Below are positions 12,646 through 23,099 of a stretch of DNA of 64,000 nucleotides, one piece after another. This DNA comes from Apostichopus japonicus (Eukaryota; Echinodermata; Holothuroidea; Aspidochirotida; Stichopodidae), in NCBI RefSeq assembly GCF_037975245.1, contig NC_092567.1, forward strand, positions 3,914,214 to 3,978,213, in the 5' to 3' direction. Within the stretch, counting starts at the first letter, position 1. The number at the start of each line of letters is the position of its first letter. Made by a program: the position numbers and the translations under genes. The notes under the pieces were generated by a model, which saw only the letters and a program-made list of their open reading frames with translations, did no database searches and was not told the origin of the DNA.

Positions 12646-13280
12646 GGTCCGAACTTCGCAATACTGTACTGTACAGTACCTAGGCTGTACAGAGATAGTA
12701 TAATCGGCTAAGTTCGATACCACGTTTTAAACAGTTTAGGTCCTAGCGTGTGATATATTATATGATTAGCCTACTATCACTGGATAGTACTGCTATATAG
12801 TACTACTATCACTGGATACTACTACGGGATCGAATATGTGTTCGTTATGTGACGGATGACGATTAAAGCATTCTTGTTCGCTAGCATTGCATATCGTTTA
12901 TTGTAGGTGACATCCATAGGTAGACAACCTAAGACTTTGAGGCTTATACACCTACTTGTACTACTAGTTACTAGCTTAGGAAGCAGTTAGGCTAGACAGG
13001 TTGAAATAATTCTGAGGTATTTGCCAGTAGCACCCTCAGTTGTATCTCAAATCTTTGTAATGAAAAAGGCCGGGCCCATGTTTTGGTCAAAGTAGACAAA
13101 GGCCTACAGTCAGACCCCAACGAGTGAGTTAATGAGCTCAGAGAGCAGTTTTCTTGTAGCCCGCCCCCCCCCCCCAAAAAAAACTGAAGGCCAGACATAA
13201 GAAATTTTGCGAAACTGCTTGCGACCTACCCCTCTGGTTTGATTGTTTGAATGATGCAAAAGAAGGCGTCATCAGCCACT
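12646..13280. other. No gene recognised
   Basis: Contains short direct repeats built on ACTATCACTGGATA near 12770-12825 and a poly-C/poly-A junction at about 13161-13183. Nothing coding is supported. Confidence 0.4.
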
Positions 13281-13288
13281 ATGACGCG

Positions 13289-13682
13289 CAAGGGCGGCGG
13301 AAGCACTTTTAATCTGGGGGGGCACCGACATCAAAGGGCACTTTGCAGAAATTCGATTGGACTGATGCAGCCTTATATTTAGTACCCATTATAACTCTTA
13401 TTGTATTATCTTATTTGCGTATACACATCACTCCATCAACGCACGACTATGTGAGCGGAGCGCCACCATCGGTTGGCGCGGAGCGTACAAGAAAATGTTT
13501 GGTTTTACAAATCCCTCAGATGGCCGGAAACGGCCCTTCCCGAGTATTCATTCTAATTCCCTGGCCTCTTGCTAACTTGAGACACCTCAATTTTTATGAA
13601 GAAAAAGGGCACATTTTTAACCTGAGGAAAAGTGGGGGGGGGGGGCCCTGCCCCCTGTGCCCCCCCGGTTCCGCCGCCCTTG
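13289..13682. mobile_element. hAT-like MITE with exact 8-bp TSD
   Basis: The ends CAAGGGCGGCGGAA and TTCCGCCGCCCTTG are perfect 14-bp inverts. The octamer ATGACGCG flanks the element exactly (13281-13288 and 13683-13690). At 394 bp it cannot encode a transposase. An interior segment (GGAGCGCCACCATCGGTTGGCGCGG and following) is homologous to the element at 9594-10651, so both belong to one family. Reading frames across the C-rich right end are not genes. Confidence 0.9.
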
Positions 13683-13690
13683 ATGACGCG

Positions 13691-13984
13691 GTAAGGTTAA
13701 TCTCACAACATTTATCTTCGTAATAAATCAGTAAAAAGTTCAATTTTTGTCGTATTTTGTGATAAATCTCCATTGAATTTTGCGCCTTTTTTTCATGGCT
13801 AGTTACAGGAGAAAAATGCACATTTTTAGGTAAAATTGGCTATAGTCTAGATGATGCTTTTTTCAACAATACCAAATTGGCGATTGGAAATGCACTAGTT
13901 TTTTCAACTGTTATCTAATTAATTTACGGCAAAACACAGCGTTATGATATACAGATACAGTTAGGACTTTGTATTGGCTCTGCG
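13691..13984. other. No recognised feature
   Basis: About 290 bp of AT-rich sequence between the MITE and the satellite. No gene or repeat recognised. Confidence 0.4.
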
Positions 13985-15270
13985 TATACAATGATCCATC
14001 TATCCTATCCATCCATCCTATCCATCCAGCCTATACATCCTATCCATCCAATTATAGCTACACATTCTTTACACCCATCCAATTGCGATATTATCCGATC
14101 AATCCTATCCATCTTATCCATCTATCCTATCCATCCTATCCATCCATCCTATCAATCCATCCCATACATCCATCCTGTCCATCCTATCCATTCATCCTAT
14201 CCATCCATTATATCAATTCATCCTATACATCCAAAACATTCGAATGATCGAATCCAGAATATCCATACATCATATAAATTCATCATATCCATTCACCTAT
14301 CCATCCATCCTTTCCATACATCCGATCAATCTTATCCATCCATCTTATCCATCTATTCTATCCATCCTATTCATCTATCCTATCAATCCATCCTATACAT
14401 TAATCCTATATACCCATCCTTTCCATCCATCCTATCCATCTGTACCTAGCCATTGATCGTATATATCCACCAATCCATCCATCTCATCCATCCATCCATC
14501 CTATCCATCCTATTAATCCTATCCATCCATTTTATCCATTCATCCTATCCATATATCATCCATAAGATGGATATACCCAGCAAACACAAAAACATTTTTA
14601 AAACGTTTCGTCTTTTGATTTGATAACGTTATTTGTGGTGTAATAAATATGTCACGAAAACGTTTTCAGGCTATTATTTCCAAAGAATTTTTCGTTAAAA
14701 CATTAATATAACATTAATATCTCATAAACACGTTATGCCGACGTTTTTATAACACCAAATTAAACGTTATAAAAACATATTTTAGAGGCTCTTTTAAAAA
14801 TGTTATGATAACGCTTTGTGTTTGCTGGGTATATCCATCTTATCCATCCTATGAATCCATCCTACACATCCTATCCATCCATCTTATCCATCCATCCTTC
14901 CTATCCATATTACCCATCCATCCTAAACATCCATGCTATCCATCTATCATATCCATCCTCGCCTTCCTATCCATGCATCCTCTCCATCGTATCCATACAT
15001 CCTATCCATTCATCATATCCAGCCATCCTATCCATATTATCCATCCATCCATCCATCCATCATATCCATCAAATTATATCGATCCATACTATACATCTAT
15101 CCTATCCATCCATCCTAACCATCCATCCTATCCATCCTATCTATCCATCCATCCTATACATTCATCCTATCCATCATATGTATCCATCCTATCCATCCAT
15201 CAACATCATATCCATCCATCCTTCCGATCAATCCCATACATCTTATCCATCTATCCTATCCATATTTAAT
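13985..15270. repeat. CATCCTATC-type satellite
   Basis: Long tracts of TATCCATCCATCCTATCCATC-like tandem units of mixed 4- and 5-bp composition. All frames on the plus strand give Ser/Tyr/Pro/Ile/His-rich artefact peptides. The tract is split at 14562-14843 by a TIR element. Confidence 0.9.
14562..14843. mobile_element. MITE-like TIR element within satellite
   Basis: A perfect 29-bp inverted repeat forms the ends (14562-14590 and 14815-14843); its core word is ACCCAGCAAACACAAA. The interior is rich in AACGTT and TAAAACG words and is non-coding. The outer 10 or so bases of the inverted repeat (AAGATGGAT / ATCCATCTT) are themselves satellite-like, so satellite sequence is arranged in opposite orientations at the two ends. 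Confidence 0.75.
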
Positions 15271-15357
15271 GTATATACATATAGAGATTTCTTTTGAATT
15301 GAACCATCGTCACCACATACATTTTCTTAGACTTAAGATCAGAAGCCATTTTTTTAC

Positions 15358-17205
15358 CCAGCCATGCACAAAGTGCGGGCTGGGTCTTGTATCTTATGGT
15401 TTCTTCTTGTTCTTCTTCTTCTTTCTGGAATCGCTATAGCTTGTACATGCCTTTACCGTGCTTCACCAAACTTAGTCACAAGAATCATTGACCGTAAGGG
15501 TACCTCAGGCCATGTCCAGTTTGGGGTCAAAGGTCACACAGGGGTCACTAGGGTCAAAATGGTTAACTGCATAAAAAAAATAGAGTAAGCTCAAATTGCA
15601 AAATTGAGTATCTCATCTTGTAGATCATGACCAAAGATAAAGAAAAGTCAACTTTGACCTTTTCATCTGACATACGGTTAAGGGGTCAAAGGTCAAGATG
15701 TAAAATTTACAAAAAACGCTACTCCTACAGATTATGTAGCCTGATCATATGTCATATGCCTTCTACAAAACTTATTTTTTGAAGTTTTGATCAAAGGTCA
15801 TTTGGGGTCACAAGAGTCAAAAACAAGGTCAAATGTAAAACAAGCTCAAATGATAAAAGTAACAGTGTCAATGTGTTGGCCTTGGACAAACATAAAACAA
15901 TGTCCACGGTGACCTCTTCGTCCAACCTATAGTTATGGGTCAAAGGTCAAAGAAAGATCAAATCACAAACAACCTCAAATGGCAAAAGTAACAGTGTCAA
16001 CATGTTCACCTTTGGCAGAAATCCAAAATTGTCCACAATGACCTCTTCGTCCAACCTATGGTTAAGGGGTCAAAGGTCAAATCACAAATAACCTCAAATG
16101 GCAAAAGTAACAGCGTCAACATGTTCACCTTGGACAAGCATCCAAAATTGTCCACATTGACCACTTTGTCTAGCTTACAGTTAAGGGGTCAAAGGTCAAA
16201 GAAATGTCAAATCACAAACAACCCCAAATGGAAAAAGTAACAAAGTCTTCATAGTCACCTTTCGTGGACATCCAAAATAGTCCACAGCGACCTCTTTGTC
16301 TGACTTACGGTTGAGGGGGGTCAAAGGTCAAAGAAAGGTCAAATCACAAACAACCCCAAATGGAAAAAAGTAACAAAGTCATCATGTTCACGTTCTTTGG
16401 CAGACATTCAAAATTGTCCACAGTGACCTTTAAGTCTGACATAGGGTTAAGAGGTCAAAGGTCAAAGAAAGGTCACATTTCAAACAATCTGAAATGGCAA
16501 CAGTAACAGTGTCAGCATGTTGGCTTCGGACAGAAATTTGAAATTTGTCAGTGGTGACCTCTTCATCTGACCTATGGCCGTATGGTATATGAATGAACTG
16601 TAGTCAGTGTCATTGGGTTGTGCTCAATTAGGATCGAAGGTCATGCATGACGTCACAAGGGTAATAAACGTTAACTGTGCAAAGAAAATTAAAACAAGGT
16701 CAAAACACAGAACTAGATGTGCCATCTTGTAGGCCTTGATAAAAGATTAAGAAAAGTCAATGACTACCTTATTATATGACCTCTGCTTGTGGGGTCAAAA
16801 TTCACGCAAATGTGTTAGTAGCCTATTCGACACACCAACTTTGCAGATTTACCCATTTTTAAAATCCAATTTAAATTAAAAGCTTTGAATCTCATGATTG
16901 TAATGTAATTTAAAGCAAATAGGCCTTCTTAAAAGAAACTGCATGTTAGAAAACAACAAACAAAAGAAACATAAACAAAAAAATAAAAATAGAACAAAAG
17001 CATAATAACGGTTATGGGGTCAAAGGTCAAATGCGGTCATCTAGGTGTCAATGATTTAATTTACTCCGATGCCTATGATAATGCGACTAACACGTTATGC
17101 ATTGCTTTTCACCAGTGTCTATGAGGTATACACAAAGTTAGGGTCAAAGGTCATGAAAGGATGAATGGCTGGGTCCGTGTCACTCCGGTGACACAGTCAT
17201 GTCTA
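15358..17205. repeat. GGGTCAAAGGTCA-rich tandem array within a larger repeat
   Basis: Tandem units of 119-134 bp carry GGGTCAAAGGTCA at 15524, 15683, 15937, 16067, 16186, 16318, 17017 and 17142, with an AGGTCA variant at 16452. Units also share AAATGGCAAAAGTAACAGTG and CCAAAATTGTCCAC. The left boundary holds a short hairpin (ACCCAGCC...GGGCTGGGT, 15357-15383) and the right boundary GGCTGGGTCCGTGTCACTCC, so the array probably lies inside a larger mobile element with ACCCAGCC-type ends. No protein coding is visible. Confidence 0.75.
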
Positions 17206-17339
17206 ATTTTTATTTTATTTTTGGGTTCTGTTAACATACGCAGTTTTAGTTCCATAACAATATTTTTCTGCTAATATTTACCCAAATACGAATCAGCAGA
17301 GAGAGGCTGTGGATGCAACGTCTTCGCACCATTCAACCT

Positions 17340-17701
17340 CATGGGCTCAACATTCAGGAAGGACATGACTAACTTTTCTTTTGTCCCCACCTCCTTCTCC
17401 CCTTGTCCACCCCCCCCCATCACCCCTCTACTCATAGCTCTCTTCCATCCTCTTTTCTCCACACCTTTCTGTCTTTGTCCTTCTCCAGTTTATTCCCTAA
17501 CCCCTTCCCTTAATCCTCTCTTTGTCCCTCCTCTGTTTATCTCCTACCTCTCCTCTTCCCCTGTTGGTTTCTTTCTTTCTTCTCTCCATCCCTTGTCCAC
17601 TAATCCCCTTACATCCATCTCTTTGTGTTCATCATGCTCATTAATCTGTCTGTATTCTGTGCGTGTTTTTGTCCCTTCTGTTACTGTTACTTGTCATTTA
17701 A
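17340..17701 (+). mobile_element. Pyrimidine-rich Penelope-like 3' UTR remnant
   Basis: A strongly CT-rich strand leads directly into a hammerhead-like core at 17702-17738. Penelope-like elements commonly carry such a core in their terminal repeats, so I read this as a 3'-terminal fragment of a family different from the one at 41-46 kb. A 181-codon frame across it (17341-17886) is Pro/Ser/Leu-rich because of base composition, and I do not call it a gene. Confidence 0.45.
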
Positions 17702-17738
17702 CCTTTGAAGAAGATCCTGCTAGGATCGAAACGTCAGG
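17702..17738 (+). ncRNA. Hammerhead-ribozyme-like remnant (Penelope type)
   Basis: Order seen: CCT, then TTGAAGA in place of CUGANGA, an unpaired A, a 6-bp stem II (GATCCT/AGGATC), then GAAACGTC and AGG. CCT and AGG can form a short stem I. ACGT gives the palindromic stem III expected of dimer-active Penelope hammerheads. The C at core position 3 is T, so activity is doubtful. Confidence 0.6.
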
Positions 17739-17759
17739 CCAACTTACTTTTACACAATA

Positions 17760-19815
17760 TTCATCATTGTTAGATAATATTATTAATTTGGTGTTTTGGA
17801 AATATTCTCTATTGGCAAACGACATTTGGAATCTTTTGAAGACTTCCTTGCTGACATGGATTTTCGTGGAAAAAGTAGGCTGCTAATTGAAAGTACTTTA
17901 AAGCAGCATTCAGTAGATTTGGGCAAAAACCACACAATAAGACACATTATAACAGAACTACATAGCAGAAAAAAATAACGTTTCCTATGTGTGTTTAGTT
18001 TACTAAATTCACTTTCTACTATAGCATTTACTGCTTCACTTACCAGTTAGATATTTCTGCCAGATACTTTCAATACGGCTGGGGTTAACAACACTTCTCG
18101 CATAACCGATGGAATCTGTAAACCGATAGAAAACTTGAAATCTTCATAAAGTAGCGTCAACCTAGATTGGTGAAAAACCAAAAGTAGTCACCCTGGCCTT
18201 AGTATTGACGTAACCAACACAAAAGGTATTGAAATAGTTTCTAGTAACTTAGCATTCCGTACCATATGTTGCAGTAGAAAAGCTGCGACAGCAAAATACA
18301 CCCAAGTACACACGTAAAGCTCTATTACCACGACTTCCCCGAATATCATCAGGTAAAATCGAGGCGATCGGAAAATATAGTTACACAGATATGTTAGGAA
18401 TGTATACAGTTTGAATGTGCTGAGAATTTGATAAAAAGTTTCATATCTTGCTTCAACAATTGTAATAATGATAAATGGTAGCAAGCTGATTTTATTTTGG
18501 AAAAATGTACTTTGGTGTGAAAATGTAATGATGGTTACCGGGAGAACAGGGTGGGGGATGTTAGACAGGGGTAAAAAGGTAATATGAGGTTCCATCAATA
18601 TAACGGATACAATTAATTTTTTTTTTTTTTGGCAGGGCAGACTCATAAAAAAATGCGATGGTTAAATCTAGAGGTAGAATGGAGAGTGGGGGTTGGCGGT
18701 GGATGTGATTGAAGTTCGAAGAAGTTTTAACAAACTTGATGTATAGCATCCGCGTTATTTCATTGTGCGTTTTAACATGACAGTTACTATGGATACGGTA
18801 TCGCATTTGCAAGACGCTTCGCCAAGGTCGTTTTTTTGGAAGATCAGAGTTAAATAATGGAAGACAAGGAATTTGAGATTTGGTAAAGATGATAAATAAA
18901 TACAACAGGAATAAGTAATAAATGCTTCAGTTTCGGTATTTACTTTCCTTAGGAATGTATTAGAATTATATGTATTCTACGAGGAAATGGAGGTTTGTGA
19001 TTCGAATGTGTCTAGCATAAAACGTGATATGTATAGAGTAGCCAAAATAGCGAATTACACACCACTGTAAAGAATAACGAACCATACATTGACTCTATGC
19101 ATGACTACACATAGATGCTTGTAGGATTGTGACGGATTACTACATTGTTAAAACAAAAGCAGCAACGCTGCAAAAGCTTAATTAACCTTCTATTTGAAAA
19201 AAATTGTTATTTCTTGTGCAAAAGACATACGCGAAATAACGGTGTTATTTCCTTTCCTCCCATCTCCTCACCCCCTTGCCCTTATGCTCCTTCCTAGCAG
19301 CCATCATTTTTGTTTGAATGCTAGAAGGTTGTTTAATTTCGGCTCTCTCAATTAGTACCTAACATAAGTGTGTTAGTTATAACTCTAATATACCGCTGGA
19401 CTCTTACGTTAATAACGTTTTGTCTCTTGAATACAATATATTCGTCGCCTGAACCACATGTAAATGTTCCCCGCTATATCAATATAGTGAACGGCCAATA
19501 TGGCTATATGGTCACCAACATCGATTAAGGTCGTATCACCGTATTTAAAGCATGTACGCATGCTCATATGTACTTCATATATCTGGTACCTTCTCAGAAA
19601 GTTAAACTATATTTTATATGCGGATCGTAGTAATGTGCCATTCAACTTTTATTTTTGTCACAGGTAATAGGTATAACCTGCATAATGAGCTTCTACTTAA
19701 TGCGAATTAATCCTAAACATTAATTTTAAATGCACTAGTTGTTGTGAGGTCGGCTACATCGAAATAATACTTGAGGACATGTAGTTAGGTATAGTTTTTA
19801 TAGAAGCTTTGAACT
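17760..19815. other. No gene confidently recognised
   Basis: Contains AT-rich DNA, a poly-T/A run near 18620 and one longer minus-strand frame (listed separately). A lysine-rich plus-strand frame of 60 codons at 17796-17978 follows the Penelope remnant and might be element-derived, but I cannot identify it. Confidence 0.35.
18188..18646 (-). CDS. Hypothetical hydrophobic reading frame, unrecognised
   Basis: A 152-codon open frame with several hydrophobic stretches in its second half that could be membrane segments. It starts beside a poly-A run (MSLPCQ followed by lysines), which looks artificial. I recognise no family, and there is no copy elsewhere in the window to test conservation. It may be a chance frame in AT-rich DNA. 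Confidence 0.12.
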   Translation of the reverse strand: MSLPCQKKKKLIVSVILMEPHITFLPLSNIPHPVLPVTIITFSHQSTFFQNKISLLPFIIITIVEARYETFYQILSTFKLYTFLTYLCNYIFRSPRFYLMIFGEVVVIELYVCTWVYFAVAAFLLQHMVRNAKLLETISIPFVLVTSILRPG

Positions 19816-21239
19816 ACAAATGCTGTGAAGAGACAAATACACGCACATAATACAGACAGCTTAACACAGAGGTTACCACAGTGAACACAAGAGAAAGATT
19901 CCACTACCAAAAGTCTTTACAGGGGATGTTATTCCCCATAATACGTCATGCTACAATATCATTTGGGGAGTGGTGAGGAAAAAAATACAATATGTTGACT
20001 TAATATACTGTGCAAGTATCGGTTCTCTAGTTGTAGATAGCTGTCTCATCCGACTGGTGACACGTGACCTATTTACTGTAGGAAGTGGTGGGTACGTTGA
20101 CTTACTTTTATAATTCCTAATTGATTAGAATATATTTATTGTTAAACAAAGAAGTAAGCACACCACATAGGAGAGTTCAAAATCAACAGCAAATACAAGT
20201 CACACACACACATGTACCTAAAATGGAACAAATCGGATACAAATAGACACTAAATGGTGTATAAATACACACTAGCGTGTCTGTCTTTGTGTGTTTGTAG
20301 GGGAAATGGTGGATTCCCTCTAAGTCACCAGGTCTTGCACTTTACCCACCTCACTTAATTCCTCCATTTATTAATACAATCTATTAACCTTATTTACTCA
20401 CCTAATGATGGTTTAATTGGATGACCTTTGTTCTGGTGTAAATAACATTGACTCAAGAACCTTTAGTTTCAATAATATGGGAATCCTTTTTTGTTATATT
20501 CAATCCTTGTCTTATTGGTTCCGTTGTCGAATGGTCCTGGAATGGGAGGCGATATCCAACTGTTTGGTTGTGCAAGAGGTGATGAATATACAATGCCGTA
20601 GCAATAGATCAAACCTTGCTAATCTAAGAACAATGTGACTGTATCGGTATTCCATTACAAAACTAGGCAATATATCCAAAATGTGCAGACATCAATCCGA
20701 TGTACAAAGCTATTTGGAGAAACACATCCACTATTTCATGTATTACCGTGATCGCCGTGTTAAGCCTGTCGTACAACTGATGTACCATACGTTCTGATTT
20801 AAGTAATTGTATCACATTTATATACTGTTTACTTTTATTCCAATAAAAAACCTTTAAAATGTGGGTCTTTCTTAAGTATACGTTGTAACATAACAAATCT
20901 ATTCATAATTATCCAACCGAGGCAGAGGTCATACTACATATACTATAGCAGGGAAACGTCAGTTACTATATGTATACACTGATGACGTGAAAGCTTTTAT
21001 AACGCCTTTTAGAATCGTCCTGTTTTAAGTAACGCTTTTTGGTTATGACACGCACTTTGCATATGGGTACGGCTCAATGAGATTCTCGCTAAATTGAACC
21101 TACTATAACGGTTATATTTAGAACTTAAATCACATAGATCATCGCACTATGAAGTCCTTGCCTAGCTAAGTGTTAGCTTGGATCAAGTACTAGAGCTCCT
21201 TTGTACTTGTCGACGAGCCACCCGACAATTACTCAGCCT

Positions 21240-21380
21240 TCGTCGTATACGTTAACCTTGACCAAATATTTCAATGCGGAATCGCGTAAAAAAAACGTTC
21301 CAACCCCGTGACGTGCTCCCTTGTGACACTGAACGCTTGTAGTACTCATTGAATGTATTATAACGCTGTCCGTTCCAGTT
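21240..21380 (-). pseudogene. Exon-like conserved frame, module A copy 1
   Basis: Counterpart of the minus-strand frames at 26400-26550, 37080-37200 and 61740-61900. It is recognisable by a segment that ends in a Val-rich strand and a stop after an acidic pair in the better copies. Here the frame is shifted relative to 37080-37200, so it is a broken copy. The host gene is not identified. Confidence 0.3.
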
Positions 21381-21847
21381 ATGTTGTGGCGTAGTCGGTT
21401 GGTAAGTAATGTGTGTGTGTGTGGGGGGGGGGGGGGGTTGGTAGGGATAGAATCGAGGACACCGTTGAATAAAATACACTAACAGTGCATCCTGAGATTT
21501 ATAAGTATATGCACTTGTCTTTTTACACTGTACCTGTAGTACATCTTTCCCAGTGTGACAAACAAATAAATATATATAAGTAGGAATACCCCAGTGACTA
21601 AAACACGACACACGGATAACGTACATAAACTAACCCTATCCCGGCACAACTATTCTGTAATTCGCAAGTTGCCTAGCAGCGCGTTTAACTGTCGGCATTG
21701 CGCTATAGACAACGCAGCGCAGCAAATGATGAATTCGTGAAAGGCAAGGCAGCGCAGCTAACGATGGACCGCGTCAGCCCGTGAACCCTACGCTGCAACG
21801 GCATTGTAACCGCACACGCAGTGTGCGCAGCGCAGCTGCAGAGTGCA

Positions 21848-22282
21848 TCAATCCGATCCATATGTTTTCTGCAGAAGCCCAAAAATAACCTTTAAAACAT
21901 TGCCTCTGACAAACGCTATAAAATTCGGCAAGGAGTCTGCCTGGAACTTGTTCTTAATGTATACCACATTAATGTATAAAAACGCTACTCGCATAGCAAT
22001 ATAAACGACACCGTAACTGTGTAGAAGCCTATACACGAGTAACTGACCAATTAGGACATATCCGATAGCATTGACACATATCAGAAACCAATAACAAGCC
22101 GCACCGCTCTCTACCCTGCTACATATATGAGCTGACCCCCTCCACATGGTATATCCTTTTCTTGTTACTTCCCCGTATACTAAGTTCAGAGACAAAAATG
22201 TCCACCAGACTGTTAACATAAACCCCGGCAGCAAGAACCAACTCTCTTCCAGCCAGCAATATATTGATACCCCTAGATACAC
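21848..22282 (-). CDS. Hypothetical multi-pass membrane-like frame
   Basis: A 144-codon open frame with about three to four hydrophobic stretches (for example SWFLLPGFMLTVWWTF and FLICVNAIGYVLIGQLLV). It initiates only at GTG in this reading, which is unlikely for a eukaryote, so a true start would have to lie elsewhere or upstream by splicing. The related module near 37.6-37.75 kb does not keep the frame. I recognise no family. Confidence 0.15.
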   Translation of the reverse strand: MYLGVSIYCWLEESWFLLPGFMLTVWWTFLSLNLVYGEVTRKGYTMWRGSAHICSRVESGAACYWFLICVNAIGYVLIGQLLVYRLLHSYGVVYIAMRVAFLYINVVYIKNKFQADSLPNFIAFVRGNVLKVIFGLLQKTYGSD

Positions 22283-22620
22283 AGACTAGCGCACATACCA
22301 GGGACCCCCCCCCCTGCTTAAGCATTAAACCAGGGTTTCCCTAACTTTATTCCCCCACGAACCCCCTGTGGATGTCACAGTTGTCCACGAACCCCCAACT
22401 TTTCGAGACACGATCTGAGTCATTATTATACTATAATACGCATAACAGCCTGTGTCTGTTTCATAATTCAGTGATTTATCACATGCACAGTACGGTACTA
22501 ATATGGCAACATATGCGTATAGAACGCAAAAATAGTTGGTCGATAGGCTTTTGTAAATTACTAAATTATATGGCCCTACTATAAGGTGCCATATTTTCCT
22601 GACTGGAACCAGGGACATTT

Positions 22621-23095
22621 ATTGCGTGACTGATATGGGGGAGGGGTATAAGGGGAGGGGGTACCCCCTACCCTTAGAGGTGCTTAATGTAAAATGGTGA
22701 TACTTAGCACTTTTTCAATCAAGTTTATTTTCAAAAAAGTAGCTTTTTCTTAGATGAAATTCACTAATATAATTGTGGTTTTGTCGCCGTAGTTGCAATT
22801 ATACGGTCGAAAGAGTGCTAGGCTAGATCGAGCTAGCATATTTTAACAGTGTTTCCACTTTACACTGGACCACCTGAAATACTGGTTATAAGTACCGTTC
22901 TGCGACTGCACACTTGACCATTTTTTCTTTATACAATTATTTTACTAATAATGTGGAATATTTTCGAAATTCCTGAACATTTTGACGAATCGGAGACATT
23001 TTCAGGGAAACTTGTTTATCGGGGACAGCACACTGTAATCGGTGACTGTCCCCAAAAATCGGGGACGTCTGGTCACCGTACCCTACTAAAGGTTA
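22621..23095. other. No recognised feature
   Basis: About 470 bp of unassigned sequence, starting with a G-rich patch (GGGGAGGGGG near 22655). No coding sequence recognised. Confidence 0.35.
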
Positions 23096-23099
23096 CGTA

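Larger units (their letters stand above)
19820..22620. repeat. Duplicated module E+A, copy 1
   Basis: The left part (about 19840-20150) matches 35730-36050. The following part (about 20155-21250) matches 25310-26410, 36045-37090, 57320-58190 and 60655-61750. A shared anchor is GAATGGTCCTGGAATGGGAG or a close variant. The segment on to about 21850 (CAGCGCGTTTAACTGT and CTACGCTGCAACGG) is shared only with 35.7-37.7 kb. On the minus strand the module carries short conserved frames, described under findings. Confidence 0.75.

Noticed and set aside
13969-15297. Frames of 60-159 codons rich in His, Pro, Ser, Tyr and Ile
   Set aside because: Translation of satellite units; the same peptides appear in all three plus-strand frames.
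17341-17886. 181-codon Pro/Ser/Leu-rich plus-strand frame
   Set aside because: Pyrimidine-rich composition upstream of a hammerhead remnant explains it; no domain.
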